DNA of 64,000 nucleotides from positions 1,399,180 to 1,463,179 of the forward strand of contig NC_046358.1 in the NCBI RefSeq assembly GCF_004027225.2, in the 5' to 3' direction. A program made the translations under genes and the position numbers. The stretch comes from Strigops habroptila. Its lineage: Eukaryota > Chordata > Aves > Psittaciformes > Psittacidae. The notes beneath the pieces were generated by a model that was not told the DNA's origin, made no database searches, and was given only the letters and a program-made list of their open reading frames with translations. Below, in pieces: positions 1-11,100 of the stretch (positions are counted from its first letter, which is position 1; each line of letters opens with the position of its first letter).

Positions 1-97
1 GCTGGATGTTGCTGGCGCGGGCCGGGAGCGTCGCCGGCTCCTCCAGCTCATCCCGCCGCGGCGATGCCGGCTCCTCATCACCCACCAGGCACGTCAG
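1..97 (-). CDS. SPTB: SPTB downstream exon leading to the PH-domain tail (partial)
   Basis: After an acceptor GGCAG at 98-102, the minus strand is open to the window edge and reads LTCLVGDEEP...EEPATLPARASNIQ. The stretch EPATLPAR followed by an IQ-type motif is known from beta-spectrins immediately before the C-terminal PH domain (long isoforms). The reading frame needs phase 0, whereas exon 30 would donate phase 2, so at least one more exon probably lies in 98-2122, or this exon is joined differently. I could not identify that exon. The PH domain itself would lie left of the window. Confidence 0.6.
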   Translation of the reverse strand, partial: MTCLVGDEEPASPRRDELEEPATLPARASNIQ

Positions 98-654
98 CTG
101 CCGCCAAGCAACAGCCCGTCACCACCAACAGGCACAGCCCCAGGGGCTGTCCCCTCCCCTGGTGGCACCTCACACAGTGGTCCTTGTCCCCGCGGTGGTG
201 GGTGCCAGGTATTGTTGATGGTGACCCCACCAGCTCCAGTGCAGGGGTGGTGGTGGGTACTGGGAGGACACCAGTGACACGGGACATGGTGGAGCCATGG
301 GAGAAGGAGCACCATGGGGACACCCCTGGGCTCAGTGTGGTGAGAGGGACCCCAGATCTGGGGTAATGGGGTTGAGACACGGCCCTGGGAGCCACCACGG
401 TGTTGTCCCTTACCAAGGGGGCTTGGGGACAGCAGGGGATGGATGTGGCCAGTTGGGGGCTGTGGTGACCAGTGAATGGGGTCCCAGTCCAGGGCAGGCA
501 CTGGGTGCCACAGGAAGGGCTTGGTGATGCCAGGGTGCCCGTCCTGTCATGCATCCATGGGTGGGCATGTGTCTGCTGGCACCACAGTGTCCTACAGTGT
601 GTCCTGACAAGAGGAATGGGAGCAGGGACATGTCCCTGCAGCCAGGAGGTGGCC

Positions 655-900
655 GTGTCCCCAGGCAGGCAGGGAAGGGTTATGTCCCCAAGCAGGTGGA
701 AATGGCCATGTCCCCAAGCAGGCAGAGGGGACCCTGTCCCCAAGGAGCCAGAGCATGCCTGTGTCCCCAAGCAGGCAGGGGAAGCAGAAGAGGTTCCTGT
801 CCCCAAGCAGGCAGAGCAACCCAAAGCAATGCTGTCCCCAAGCAGGCAGGAGGAGCAGAAGATGCCCGTGTCCCCAGGCAGGCAGAGCAGGCAGGAGTGG
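655..900. repeat. Minisatellite, CCCCAAGCAGGCAG core
   Basis: The phrase TGTCCCCAAGCAGGCAG recurs at about 30-45 bp intervals, roughly six to seven times, with variable linkers. It lies inside the 3' intron of SPTB. Confidence 0.8.
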
Positions 901-959
901 AGGGGGTGGCAGCAAGCACAAGGTGGTTGGCACATGGGGGTGACAGTGCCTGAGGGTGG

Positions 960-1215
960 CAATGCCCTGTGGGGTGATGATTCCATGTGAAATAGTGATG
1001 CCCTACAGGTTGTTGATGCCTTGTAGGGTGACAATGTCCCACGGGGTGACCATGCCCCATAGAGTGATGATATCTCTTGGTGTGGTGTTGCCTCATAGGG
1101 TGACATCCCAATGGAGTGACCATGCCCCATACAGTGATGATGCTCCTTGGGGTGATGATGCCCCTTAGTGTGATGATGCCTCACAGGGTGACATCCCCAT
1201 GGGGTGATGATGCCC
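960..1215. repeat. Minisatellite, GGGTGATGATGCCCC core
   Basis: About ten diverged units of 23-27 bp built on GGGTGATGATGCC and GGGTGACATCCC. It lies inside the SPTB 3' intron. Confidence 0.75.
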
Positions 1216-1797
1216 AAGGAGAGCCAACACCCCAGTGCCACATGCCATGATGTGAGCCAGAAGCTCCATTGCTGTGTGTCCATGGGCAGCTTTGCCTGTT
1301 GTCCCCTCCATGCTGGGGCAGAGCCAGATGCCACAGGCCCATGTGGTGGCCCCATGGGTCTCTCCAGGGATGCGCACAGCCCCTCCAACAGCAGAGGATG
1401 GTGGCCAGGATCTGCCCATCCCATACACATAACCCAGCTCTGCCCAGAGCCACCCATGGGTGCCAGCCTCCCATGGCCTGGTCCTGAGGAGCAGGACCCC
1501 AGGAATGAGGGGAAGGGAAGGGGGCCTTTTTGGGGTGATTTAGCATTTATTGAACTCAAGGCAAGGAACAAGGTGAGGACAAGGGGGGTGCAGGAGCCAT
1601 CGGCACAACACGGTGATGGGTTTGCCAGGAGATGATGGGACATGCAGGGAGACCTTTCCATGCTGCCGGGGAAGGAGGAAGCTAAAGGTGAGAACTGACC
1701 AGCTCTGGTCCATCGGTGGTGGGTGCAGACGTGTCCTGTGTGCTCGTGCCCTTCCTCTTCTCCTCATCCTCCTCCTCAGACCTGCAGCAGGGAGGAA

Positions 1798-1921
1798 GGG
1801 TTCAAGGCCAGGTTGGACACAGGGGCTTGGAGCAACCTGCTCGAGTGGAAGGTGTCCCTGCCCACGGCTCTAGATGGGCTTTAAGGTCACTTCCAACCCA
1901 AACCATTCCATGACTCTGTAT
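1798..1921 (+). mobile_element. CR1 LINE 3' fragment
   Basis: The 3' end of CR1 in plus orientation: the run through GGTTGGACACAGGGGCTTGG, GTGGAAGGTGTCCCTGCCC and the terminal AACCATTCCATGACTCTGT. It is the only CR1 in the SPTB region that is antisense to the gene. Confidence 0.9.
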
Positions 1922-2122
1922 CCAGGACTGGCTGCTCTCCTGCCCCTCCATGGGATGAAAGCTTTGGAATGGTGGGACTCAACCTTCACCTTTCCTCTTT
2001 CCCTGCACTGATTTACTGCTCCCAAACCAAACCCTTTGAGAAGAGCGATGCTGCAGATGGTACCCATGTGCCTGCCCAAGCTGCGGCCGCATCCACCCAG
2101 GGACGATGCCAGCACCTCTTAC

Positions 2123-5100
2123 CCAGGCCCCAGCTCCCCATCCAGATCCAGGCGGTATTCCGGAGCCTCGGAATGCGTCGTCCCGTCCCGCGCCAGCCCC
2201 TCACGTAGCATCCGCCCGCCCAGGAGCTCCAGCTGCCAGGGAAGGGGACAGGGGCGTCAGGGGGTGGTGGGGACGTGGGATGGGGACCCTGCTCCGTGCG
2301 GAGCCGTCCTCACCGTGGTCAGCTTCCGCAGGGCGGCGATGCGCTCCTCCCACGTGGCCGAGGACTTCTCGAAGGCCTCGTGGCGCTTGAGCAGCTTCTC
2401 CACCGCATCCACCGTCTGCCCGTAGTCGCTGCTGGCCAGGTAGGGCTCCTGCGCCATGAGCCACGACTCGGCCACCGAGGCGTCGCGGGAGAACTGGCAC
2501 ACCTCCAGCACTGCGGTGGGGATGGGAGTGCTCAGACCCTGCCACCACCATCATCATCGCCACCACCATCATCATCGCCACCATCATCATCATCACCAAC
2601 CATCATCACCATCACCATCACCACCATCACCATCATCATCAACCATCACCACCATCACCACCCATCATCACCCACCATCACCCAGGAGAACTGGCACACC
2701 TCCAGCACTGCGGTGGGGATGGGAGCGCTCAGACCCTGCCACCACCATCATCATCACCACCATCATCATCATCACCAACCATCATCACCATCACCACCAT
2801 CACCATCATCATCATCATCATCATCACCAACCATCATCACCCACCATCACCCAGGAGAACTGGCACACCACCAGCACTGCAGTGGGGATGGGAGCGCTCA
2901 GACCCTGCCACCACCATCATCATCACCACCATCGTCATCATCACCACCAACCATCATCACCATCACCACCATCACCATCATCATCATCATCATCACCACC
3001 AGCCATTATCACCCACCATCACCCAGGAGAACTGGCACACCTCCAGCACTGTGGTGGGGATGGGAGCGCTCAGACCCTGCCACCACCATCATCACCACCA
3101 CCATCATCATCATCATCACCAACCATCATCACCATCACCATCATCATCAGCATCATCACATCACCATCGTCACCCAGGAGAACTGACACACCTCGAGCAG
3201 TGCAGCAGGGATAGGAGCACTCAGGCCCTGCCACTGCCACCATCATCATCATCACCACCCATCACCGCCCATCCTCACCCAGGAGAACTGGCACACCTCC
3301 AGCACTGCGGCAGGGACGACAACGCTCAGACCCTGCCACCATCACCATCATCACCATCATCACCTTGGACAACTGGCACACCTCCAGCACTGCGGCAGGG
3401 GCAGCAGTGCTCAGCCCCACCGTGACCACCATCATCACCATCATCACATCACCACCATCACCATAACCCAAGAGAGTGGTGATGCGAGAATGAAGCCAGC
3501 TCAGTGCTCCATCCCTGCTAAGCACAGGAACACTTTTACCTCCCACCACTTCATCTTGTCACTGCACGAGCAGGCTGGAACCCTGCATGTGACACTTGGC
3601 ACATCACTGGCACAGTGACAGAACCTTTCCTCTCTCAGCTTCCAGTGATCCAACAGAGCTGAATTTGCACAATGAAACTTTAAAAAGCTTCATTTTTCAT
3701 GATGACCCTTCAGTTAAACACATTCATTTGGAGCTGTCTCTTACAGACACTGCCTGAGCAGCTGGCAGATCAGTTCTGCTGCTTCTGTGGCTGGTTACTG
3801 GGTTCTATGAGCAATCCCTTTAGTCAGTTTTGGGAGGGTTTTAGTATTTTGGGCACACCTGGCAGTGCTCAGCCCCGCCAGCATCACCATCAGCATGATC
3901 ACCATCATCAGCCATCATCACCATCACCACTACCACCACCACCACCATCACCACCACTGCATCCCCATCACCACCACATCCTATCTCCTCTACATCCCCA
4001 TGACCATCACATCCCCATCACCACTGCACCACCCATCACCACCACATCCCCATCACCACATCCCCATCACCACTGCATCCCCAACACCACCACATCCTCC
4101 ATCACCGCCATATCCCCATCACCACCACATCACCCATCACCACCACATCCCCATCACTGTCACCACACCCCCATCAGCACCACCACATCCCCATCACACC
4201 ACATTGCTATCGCTTCTACATCCCCATCACCACCACATCCCCATCACCACCACATCACCCATCACTACCACGTCCCCATCACCACCACATCCCCATCACC
4301 ATCACCACATCCCCATCACCACTGCATCCCCAACACCACCACATCCCCCACCACCACCATATCGCCATGACCACCACATCCCCATCACCACCACATCTCC
4401 CATCACCATCACATCCCCATCACCCCGGCACCACCATCACACTCACACAACAGCAGCTGGTCCCGGCGCTGCTCCCACGTTTCCATCATGGCTTTCCTCT
4501 TCTCCACCAGCTCCACCAGCTTCGCTTTGATCTGTGGGGGGACACGGTCAGGGGTGGCCCTGGTGGCACCGTCCCCGCTGTACCCCCCCAGCCCTGGCTG
4601 CCCTCACCTCGGGTGACTCCTGGTGCTTGCGCTGCAGCAACTTCTTGCCCAGCTCGATGCAGGTGCTGAAGTTCTTGTCCCGGGCGTCCACCTCAGCCTT
4701 GAGGCCCTGGTGGTATTTAATGAGCAGCTCCACCGAGGAGACGTCTCTGGAGACAGAGAGGTGATGGCATTGGTGATGGGTCATAGAACCATGGAATGGT
4801 TTGTGTTGGAAGGGACCTTAAAGCTCCTCCAGTCCCAACTCCCTGCCACGGGCAGGGACACCTTCCACTAGAGCAGGTTGCTCCAAGCCCCTGTGTCCAA
4901 CCTGGCCTTGAACACTGCCAGGGATGGGGCAGCCACAGCTTCTCTGGGCACCCTGTGCCAGCGCCTCAGCACCCTCACAGGGAAGAGCTTCTGCCTCAGA
5001 GCTCATCTCAGTCTCCCCTCTGGCAGGTTAAAGCCATTCCCCTTGGCCTGTCCCTACAGGCCCCTGTCCAAAGCCCCTCTCCAGGTTTCCTGGAGCCCCT

Positions 5101-8100
5101 TTAGGCCCTGGAGCTGCTCTAAGGTCTCCCCTTCAGGAGCCTTCTCTTCTCCAGGCTGCCCCAGCCCAGCTCTCCCAGCCCATTATTCCACTGAACAGCA
5201 CCGGGAGCCCACCAGGCTCAGCTGTACCTGGGTTTCTCCTGGGTCTCGATCTGCCGCACGATGCTCTCCATCCAGGACAGCAGGTCCCGCGCTGTGCTGA
5301 AGAACCGGTGCCTGTTGGCCGTGTCCTCCAGCCGGGCCCGGCGCCCGCTGCACGCCTCCAGCAGCTCCCGCAGCGCTCGGGACACCTCCTGCTCCTGCTC
5401 CTGGATGCTGGTTGCCTTCTCGCCGGCATAGGCGGTCTGCAGACGTGCTGCTGTGTCCTGGAACTGCTGCACCTACTCGGAAACAGGGAGCATGGAACCA
5501 TGGAATCAACCAGCTTGGGAAAGAGCTTTAAGATCATCAACTCCAACCATTCCCTAGCACTACCAAGGCCACCACTAACCCATGTCACCAAAAGCCACAT
5601 CCACATGTCCTCTAAACCCCCCCAGGGCCGGTGGCTCCAGCCCTGCCCTGGGCAGCCTGTTCCAATGCCTGAGCACCCTCTGGGGAAGGAATTGTTCCTC
5701 AGCTCCATCTAAACCTGCCCTGGGGCAGCTTGAGGCCTTTTCCTCTTGTCCCATCCCTTGTTCCTTGGGAGCAGAGCCCAGCCCCCTCCTGGCTCCATCC
5801 TCCTGTCAGGCAGTTGCAGAGAGCGAGAAGGTCCCCCCTGAGCCTTCTCTTCTCCAGACTGAACCCCCCCAGGTCCCTCAGCCGTTCCTCATCACACTTG
5901 TGCTCCAGGCCCTGCACCAGCTCCGGGGCCCTTCTCTGGCCCCGCTCCAGCCCCTCAATGTCTCTCTTGGGGTGAGGGGCCCAGAACTGACCCAGGATTC
6001 GAGGTGCAGCCCCACCAGTGCCCAGCACAGGGGGACAATCCCTGCCCTGGTCCTGCTGCCACGCTGGGGCTGGTACAAGAGGATGCTCTTGGTTCATGGT
6101 GGCACAGCACCATCCATCCCGCAGCTCGGGTGCAGCCTCACCTGCGTCTCCAGCAGCCGGAGGTCGCGCTCGAAGGCGCTGTGCATGCGGTGGAAAGCCT
6201 CCACCGAGCTGGTGTCCTCGCCCAGGTCCTGCGGCAGCTCCTGGCGCCGGGAGCTGATGAGAGCCAGCAGCTCAGCACCATCATAGAAGTACTTGTGCAG
6301 GTCATAGGAGGCGGCCAGGAGCTGCATGCGGGTGTCGATCAGCTCCAGGAGGTCAGCCCAGCTCTCGTTCAACCCATCCTTCCACTCGGCCATAGTGGCT
6401 GCCTCCGTGTGCCCCGCATCGATGAGGTCCTCGATGGTCAGGTTCACCCGGTCCACGCGTTCCTGCCCCACGCTGCCCGTGTCACGGGCAAACTCCCGAA
6501 ACTTCTCCCGTAGGAGCTGCACAAAGGAGGGAAGAGTCAAGTTCATCCCCCTAAAACCACAGCCGGCACCATCATACCCAGCCCAGCACCCTCACCGTGA
6601 CGTGGTCCAGATCCTGTCCCATCTCCTGCGAGGAGGCGACCACGTCACGCTCAGCGATCCATTGCTCCAGGTCTTCCACCTCCCGCTTCAGCTGGAAGAG
6701 GTGGGACATGTTCTCCAGGCGCCGGCGGCGCTCCTCGGCCGCCTCCTTCAGCCCCGCGTAGTGCTTGTCCACTTGGCCCTGCAGCCGGATGATCTGCTCC
6801 CTGCGCGGCCCCGCACACAGACACCCCGGTTCTCACCCAGAAAACACGTCCCCAACCCACCCGTGACGACAAATGGGGGGGTTTTGGGGTGAAGGACCCA
6901 TTATGCAAACCCCCTCCCTGTCCCTGTGCCACCACCTCCCTGCGGCAGCCGCGGCAATGCCACCACTAGGGTGAGGAACACCAATGGAGCTCCAGCCAAA
7001 GCACCCACCCTGGTGCTGAGGGCACCTTGGGGACACCCCAGGGACAGGGGGCAGGCGGTGGTGGCACCTACCCCTCGGGGTGGCCGGCAGAAAGCAGCTG
7101 CTGAGCCCTCGCCGCCAGCTCCTTGATGGTGTGGCCATAGTCCTCGATGGACCGCTGCTGCCGCACGTGTCTCTTGAGCATCACCAAGCTGCTCTCCTCG
7201 TCCTGTGGCGGGGTAGATAGCAGCACCCATCAGTCCAGCCCCAGCACCCAATGCTATGGGCACAGCCTGTCTCTACCTGATGCAGTGGGGAGCTCAGGGG
7301 GGCATGACATGGTATGGTATGGGTTGGTGTGTAATAGAATGGCTTGGCATGGATGGGATGGCAGGTAATGGCCAAACATGGCATGGCATGGGATGGCCTG
7401 TAATGGCATGTGATGACAAGACATGGCATGGGATGACTCATAATGGAATGGCATAGGGTGGCATGGATGGCATGGCATGAGATGTTAGAGCATGGCATGG
7501 GATGGGATGACATGTAATGGCACAGCATGGCATGGGATGGCGTGTAACAGCATGACGCACTGCGGCACCAGAATAGAATCCTAGAGGCATGGAATGGTTT
7601 GGGATGAAGGGAGGTTAAAGCTCATCCAGTCCCAGCCCCCTGCCACGGGCAGGGACACCTTCCACTAGAGCAGGTTGCTCCAAGCCCCTGTGTCCAACCT
7701 GGCCTTGAACACTGCCAGGGATGGGGCAGCCACAGCTTCTCCGGGCACCCTGTGCCAGCGCCTCAGCACCCTCCCAGGGAAGAGCTTCTGCCTCAGAGCT
7801 CATCTCAGTCTCCCCTCTGGCAGGTTAAAGCCATTCCCCTTGGCCTGTCCCTACAGGCCCTTGTCCAAAGCCCCTCTCCGGGTTTCCTGGAGCCCCTTTA
7901 GGCCCTGGAGCTGCTCTAAGGTCTCCCCTTCAGGAGCCTTCTCTTCTCCAGGCTGCCCCAGCCCAGCTCTCTCCGCCTGTCCCCATAGATGAGAGATGTT
8001 CAGCACCATGGCATGACATGTTCTGGGTTAACACAGGATGTACTAACACACCACGGAGCCCCCCCAAGACACAGAAGCACCACACGGGGCCACCCCTCAC

Positions 8101-11100
8101 CTTGGGCTTCTCCTCAGCTCCCATGAAGAGCTCCTGCTCGCTGATCCAAGCCTCGGCCTCTCCAGCATCCATGTAGTACTGCTGGGCCTCCCCAGCCTCC
8201 CGCAGGCGCTGCTGCCGTGCAGACACCTCCTCCTGGAGCTTCTCCCACAGCTCCCGCAGTTCCCACATCCGTGTCTCCACCTCCGGGCTCGGCTCCTCAC
8301 CGCTCATGGCCACCTCAGCCCTGCTCAGCACCTCGGACAGGCGCGGGGCATGTCCCGACAGCTCCTTCTGCAGCGTCTGCCATTGGGATGGGTGATCAGG
8401 GTGATCCCATGGGATGAGTGATCCCATGGGACCCACTGGTGTGATGGGTGCTATCTCTGCACCCAGACTCACCTCGTTCCTCTTGGCCAGGCGCTGCACG
8501 CTGGGCAGGTCGGTGCCATGCTCCGTTGACCTTGCCAGAGGCAGCCGCTCTTGCACCCAAAGCTGGAGGTGACAGCACCCATTGAGCACCGTGTGGCACC
8601 CGTAGGTGCCCCCTGGCACGCTGGACCCCGCCATGAAGAGGATGCTCACCGTCTCGTCCTCCAGGTCCCTCCCAAGCTGGTACATGGCCTTGGCAGTCTC
8701 CAGCTCCTTCCTTCTCCTCTGCAGTGGCTCCAGCAGCTCGAGGCATCGCTGCCGGAGCCTCTGGTCGTGCCTGTCACCATCCGTCACATCCCCGACGAGG
8801 GGTGGATCCTGTAATCCCAGCTCCTCCAGCTCCTTCATCCACGTTCCCACTTGCTCTTCCAATCTCTGGTAGAATCATAGAATGGTTCGGGTTGGAAAGG
8901 ACCTTAAGGTCATCCAGTTCCAACCCTTGCCACGGGCAGGGACACCACACTTTAAACCATATCACCCAAGACTCCATCCAACCTGGCCTTGAACACCACC
9001 AGGGATGGAGCATAGGGCAGAACCATGTGAGTTTGGGGGGCAGAACCAGGACGGGGACCCCCAAAACACCAACCAGCTCCATTTGGGGACATCACCCACC
9101 ACCCCAGACCCCTCTTTCACCCCATACATGGAGCAACACACCCCAAACCATAGGCAATAGTGAAGCATCACCACCCTTCCACCACGCTGGCAGTGCCCCC
9201 AACCCACCGTTAGCCTCTTGAGCAGCACGTTGGTGGCGGTGAGGTCCTTGGCGTGCTCAGTGGCCCGCAGCTCCTGCTCGGCACGGCCCAGCCACGTCTC
9301 CAGCTCCCCATAGCTCCGTGCGTACAGCGCCGCACGATCGGCCTCGAAGAGCTGCCGGCCCTTGTCCTGGGCAGCCTCCCAGAGCCTGTCCCAGCGCTGG
9401 TGCAGCTCCTCCAGGCGCCGCGCCACCACCTCGCTGTGCCGCGGCTTGCGGCGCGCCAGCTCCTGCCCCTCCTGCCGCAACACCAAAGGGTTGGTGGCCA
9501 CCACAACGAGCCTTAATGGTGGTTCAAGGACCTCCCATCCAACCCATGGGCACTCACCGTCTCAATCTTCTCCAACCAGCCCTTGTTGGCTTCCAGCTCA
9601 GCCATGAACGCCTGGTGCTTCTGCCACCGACCATGGAGACCACGGGCTTCACCATAGGATGCATCCTGTGCCGTCAGCATCTTCTCATCCATCCAGGCTT
9701 CAAGCTGTGGATAAGAAGTGTTAGGGCTCGGCTGGTGGGACCCCCTGGTGCCACTGGCCATGCCATGTGCCTACCTCACGGCAGCTCTGCAGGAAGGTCT
9801 GCAGCTCATGGTTGTCCTGCAGCAAATCTGCTGCCTCCTCTGCCTTGGCCATGACGGCTCCGTGCCTGGCAGGACAACCAGAGATGGGCATGGGGTCAAT
9901 GATGCTCATGGCACGATCTCAACCACCATGAGCCCATGATGCCCGCTGGCCCCGCACCGGACTCACCGCTCCTGGAGGGCTTGGCACTTCTCAGCGATCT
10001 TCTCAGCAAAGATATTGCCCTCGGTCACCAGCTTGGTGCCACCATTCACTGCCTTGGGGACCTTCTCAGCATTGCTCTCCATGCTGGCACGGAACTCCTG
10101 GAACCGGCGCAACGCGGTGGCCGAGCCCTCCAGCGTGCTGGGCAGGTCGAGGTGCGCCAATGTGTACTCCTGGTGGGGACACACCATGGGGTCAACACCT
10201 TCTTGAGGTGCCCATGAGCCAGGAATCATAGAATCATAGAATGGTTTGGGTTGGAAAGGACCTTAAGATCATCTATTTCCAACCCCCTGCCATGGGCAAG
10301 GACACCTTGCACTAAACCATGTCACCCAAGACTCCATCCAGCCTGGCCTTGAACACTGCCAGGGATGGAGCATTCACAACCTCCCTGGGCAACCCATTCC
10401 AGTGCCTCACCACCCTCACTGTAAAGAACTTCTTCCTTGTATCTAATCTAAACTTCTCCTGTTTAAGTCTGAACCCCCGTAGGACCTTGCTTGGTCACCC
10501 ACCTGGTTGGTGAGGAGGATCTCCGCCTGCTTGGCATCATGCAGGAACTCTTGGAAGCCGCAGCACTGGGTGAGGAAGCGCTGCCGAGCCTCTGCCATCC
10601 TGCCCAGGGCAGCCCACCCGTCCTCCACACCACGCAGGCGCTGCCGCAGCCCCTCGTACTGTGGGTCCGTCTGCTCCCCGACCACCCTCTGCCCAGCCTC
10701 CACCAGTGCACTGAAGGCGGGTGCATGCTCCTCCGCATCCCTCCTCGCCGCCTCGTGCTGCCGCAGCAGCTCCTCGGCCTCGGACAGCGATGCCGGTACC
10801 TCGTTGGTGGCTGCCACGGCTTTCTGAGCCCCGAACAGCCACGCTTGGAAGTCATCCAGGTCCTGCAGGAAGCGCCGGAGCTGCCCCGCTTCCCCCAGGG
10901 ATGCTGCCTGCTCCCCAAGGGCTGCCTGAAGCTCATCCCAAGCGGCCACTGCTGCTTCCAGCCGCTCCGACACCTCCGTGGCCACCTTGGGCCGTTCCTG
11001 GGCTACTTGGTCAGCGTCGGAGCGCAGTGTGGCCAGGCGGCCCTCGGTGAGCGCCAGCTCCCGCTCGATGCCATAGAGCTTGCGTTGGGTGGCCAAGACG

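Larger units (their letters stand above)
98..2118 (-). other. SPTB 3'-end intron(s), no exon recognised
   Basis: Between the alternative C-terminal exon and the PH-leader exon. It holds two minisatellites (about 655-900 and 960-1215) and one CR1 fragment. A long minus-strand open frame covers 78-1661, but its composition (His, Cys, Trp and Gly in short repeated phrases) is that of repeat DNA, not of a protein. Confidence 0.5.

Noticed and set aside
78-1661. 527-codon open frame on the minus strand
   Set aside because: It consists of short phrases repeated with the minisatellite period, has no recognisable domain and overlaps repeats in SPTB intronic DNA.
2275-3214. Histidine/serine-rich open frames (runs of His)
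   Set aside because: Translation of the CAT/CAC microsatellite in SPTB intron 28 on the strand opposite the gene.
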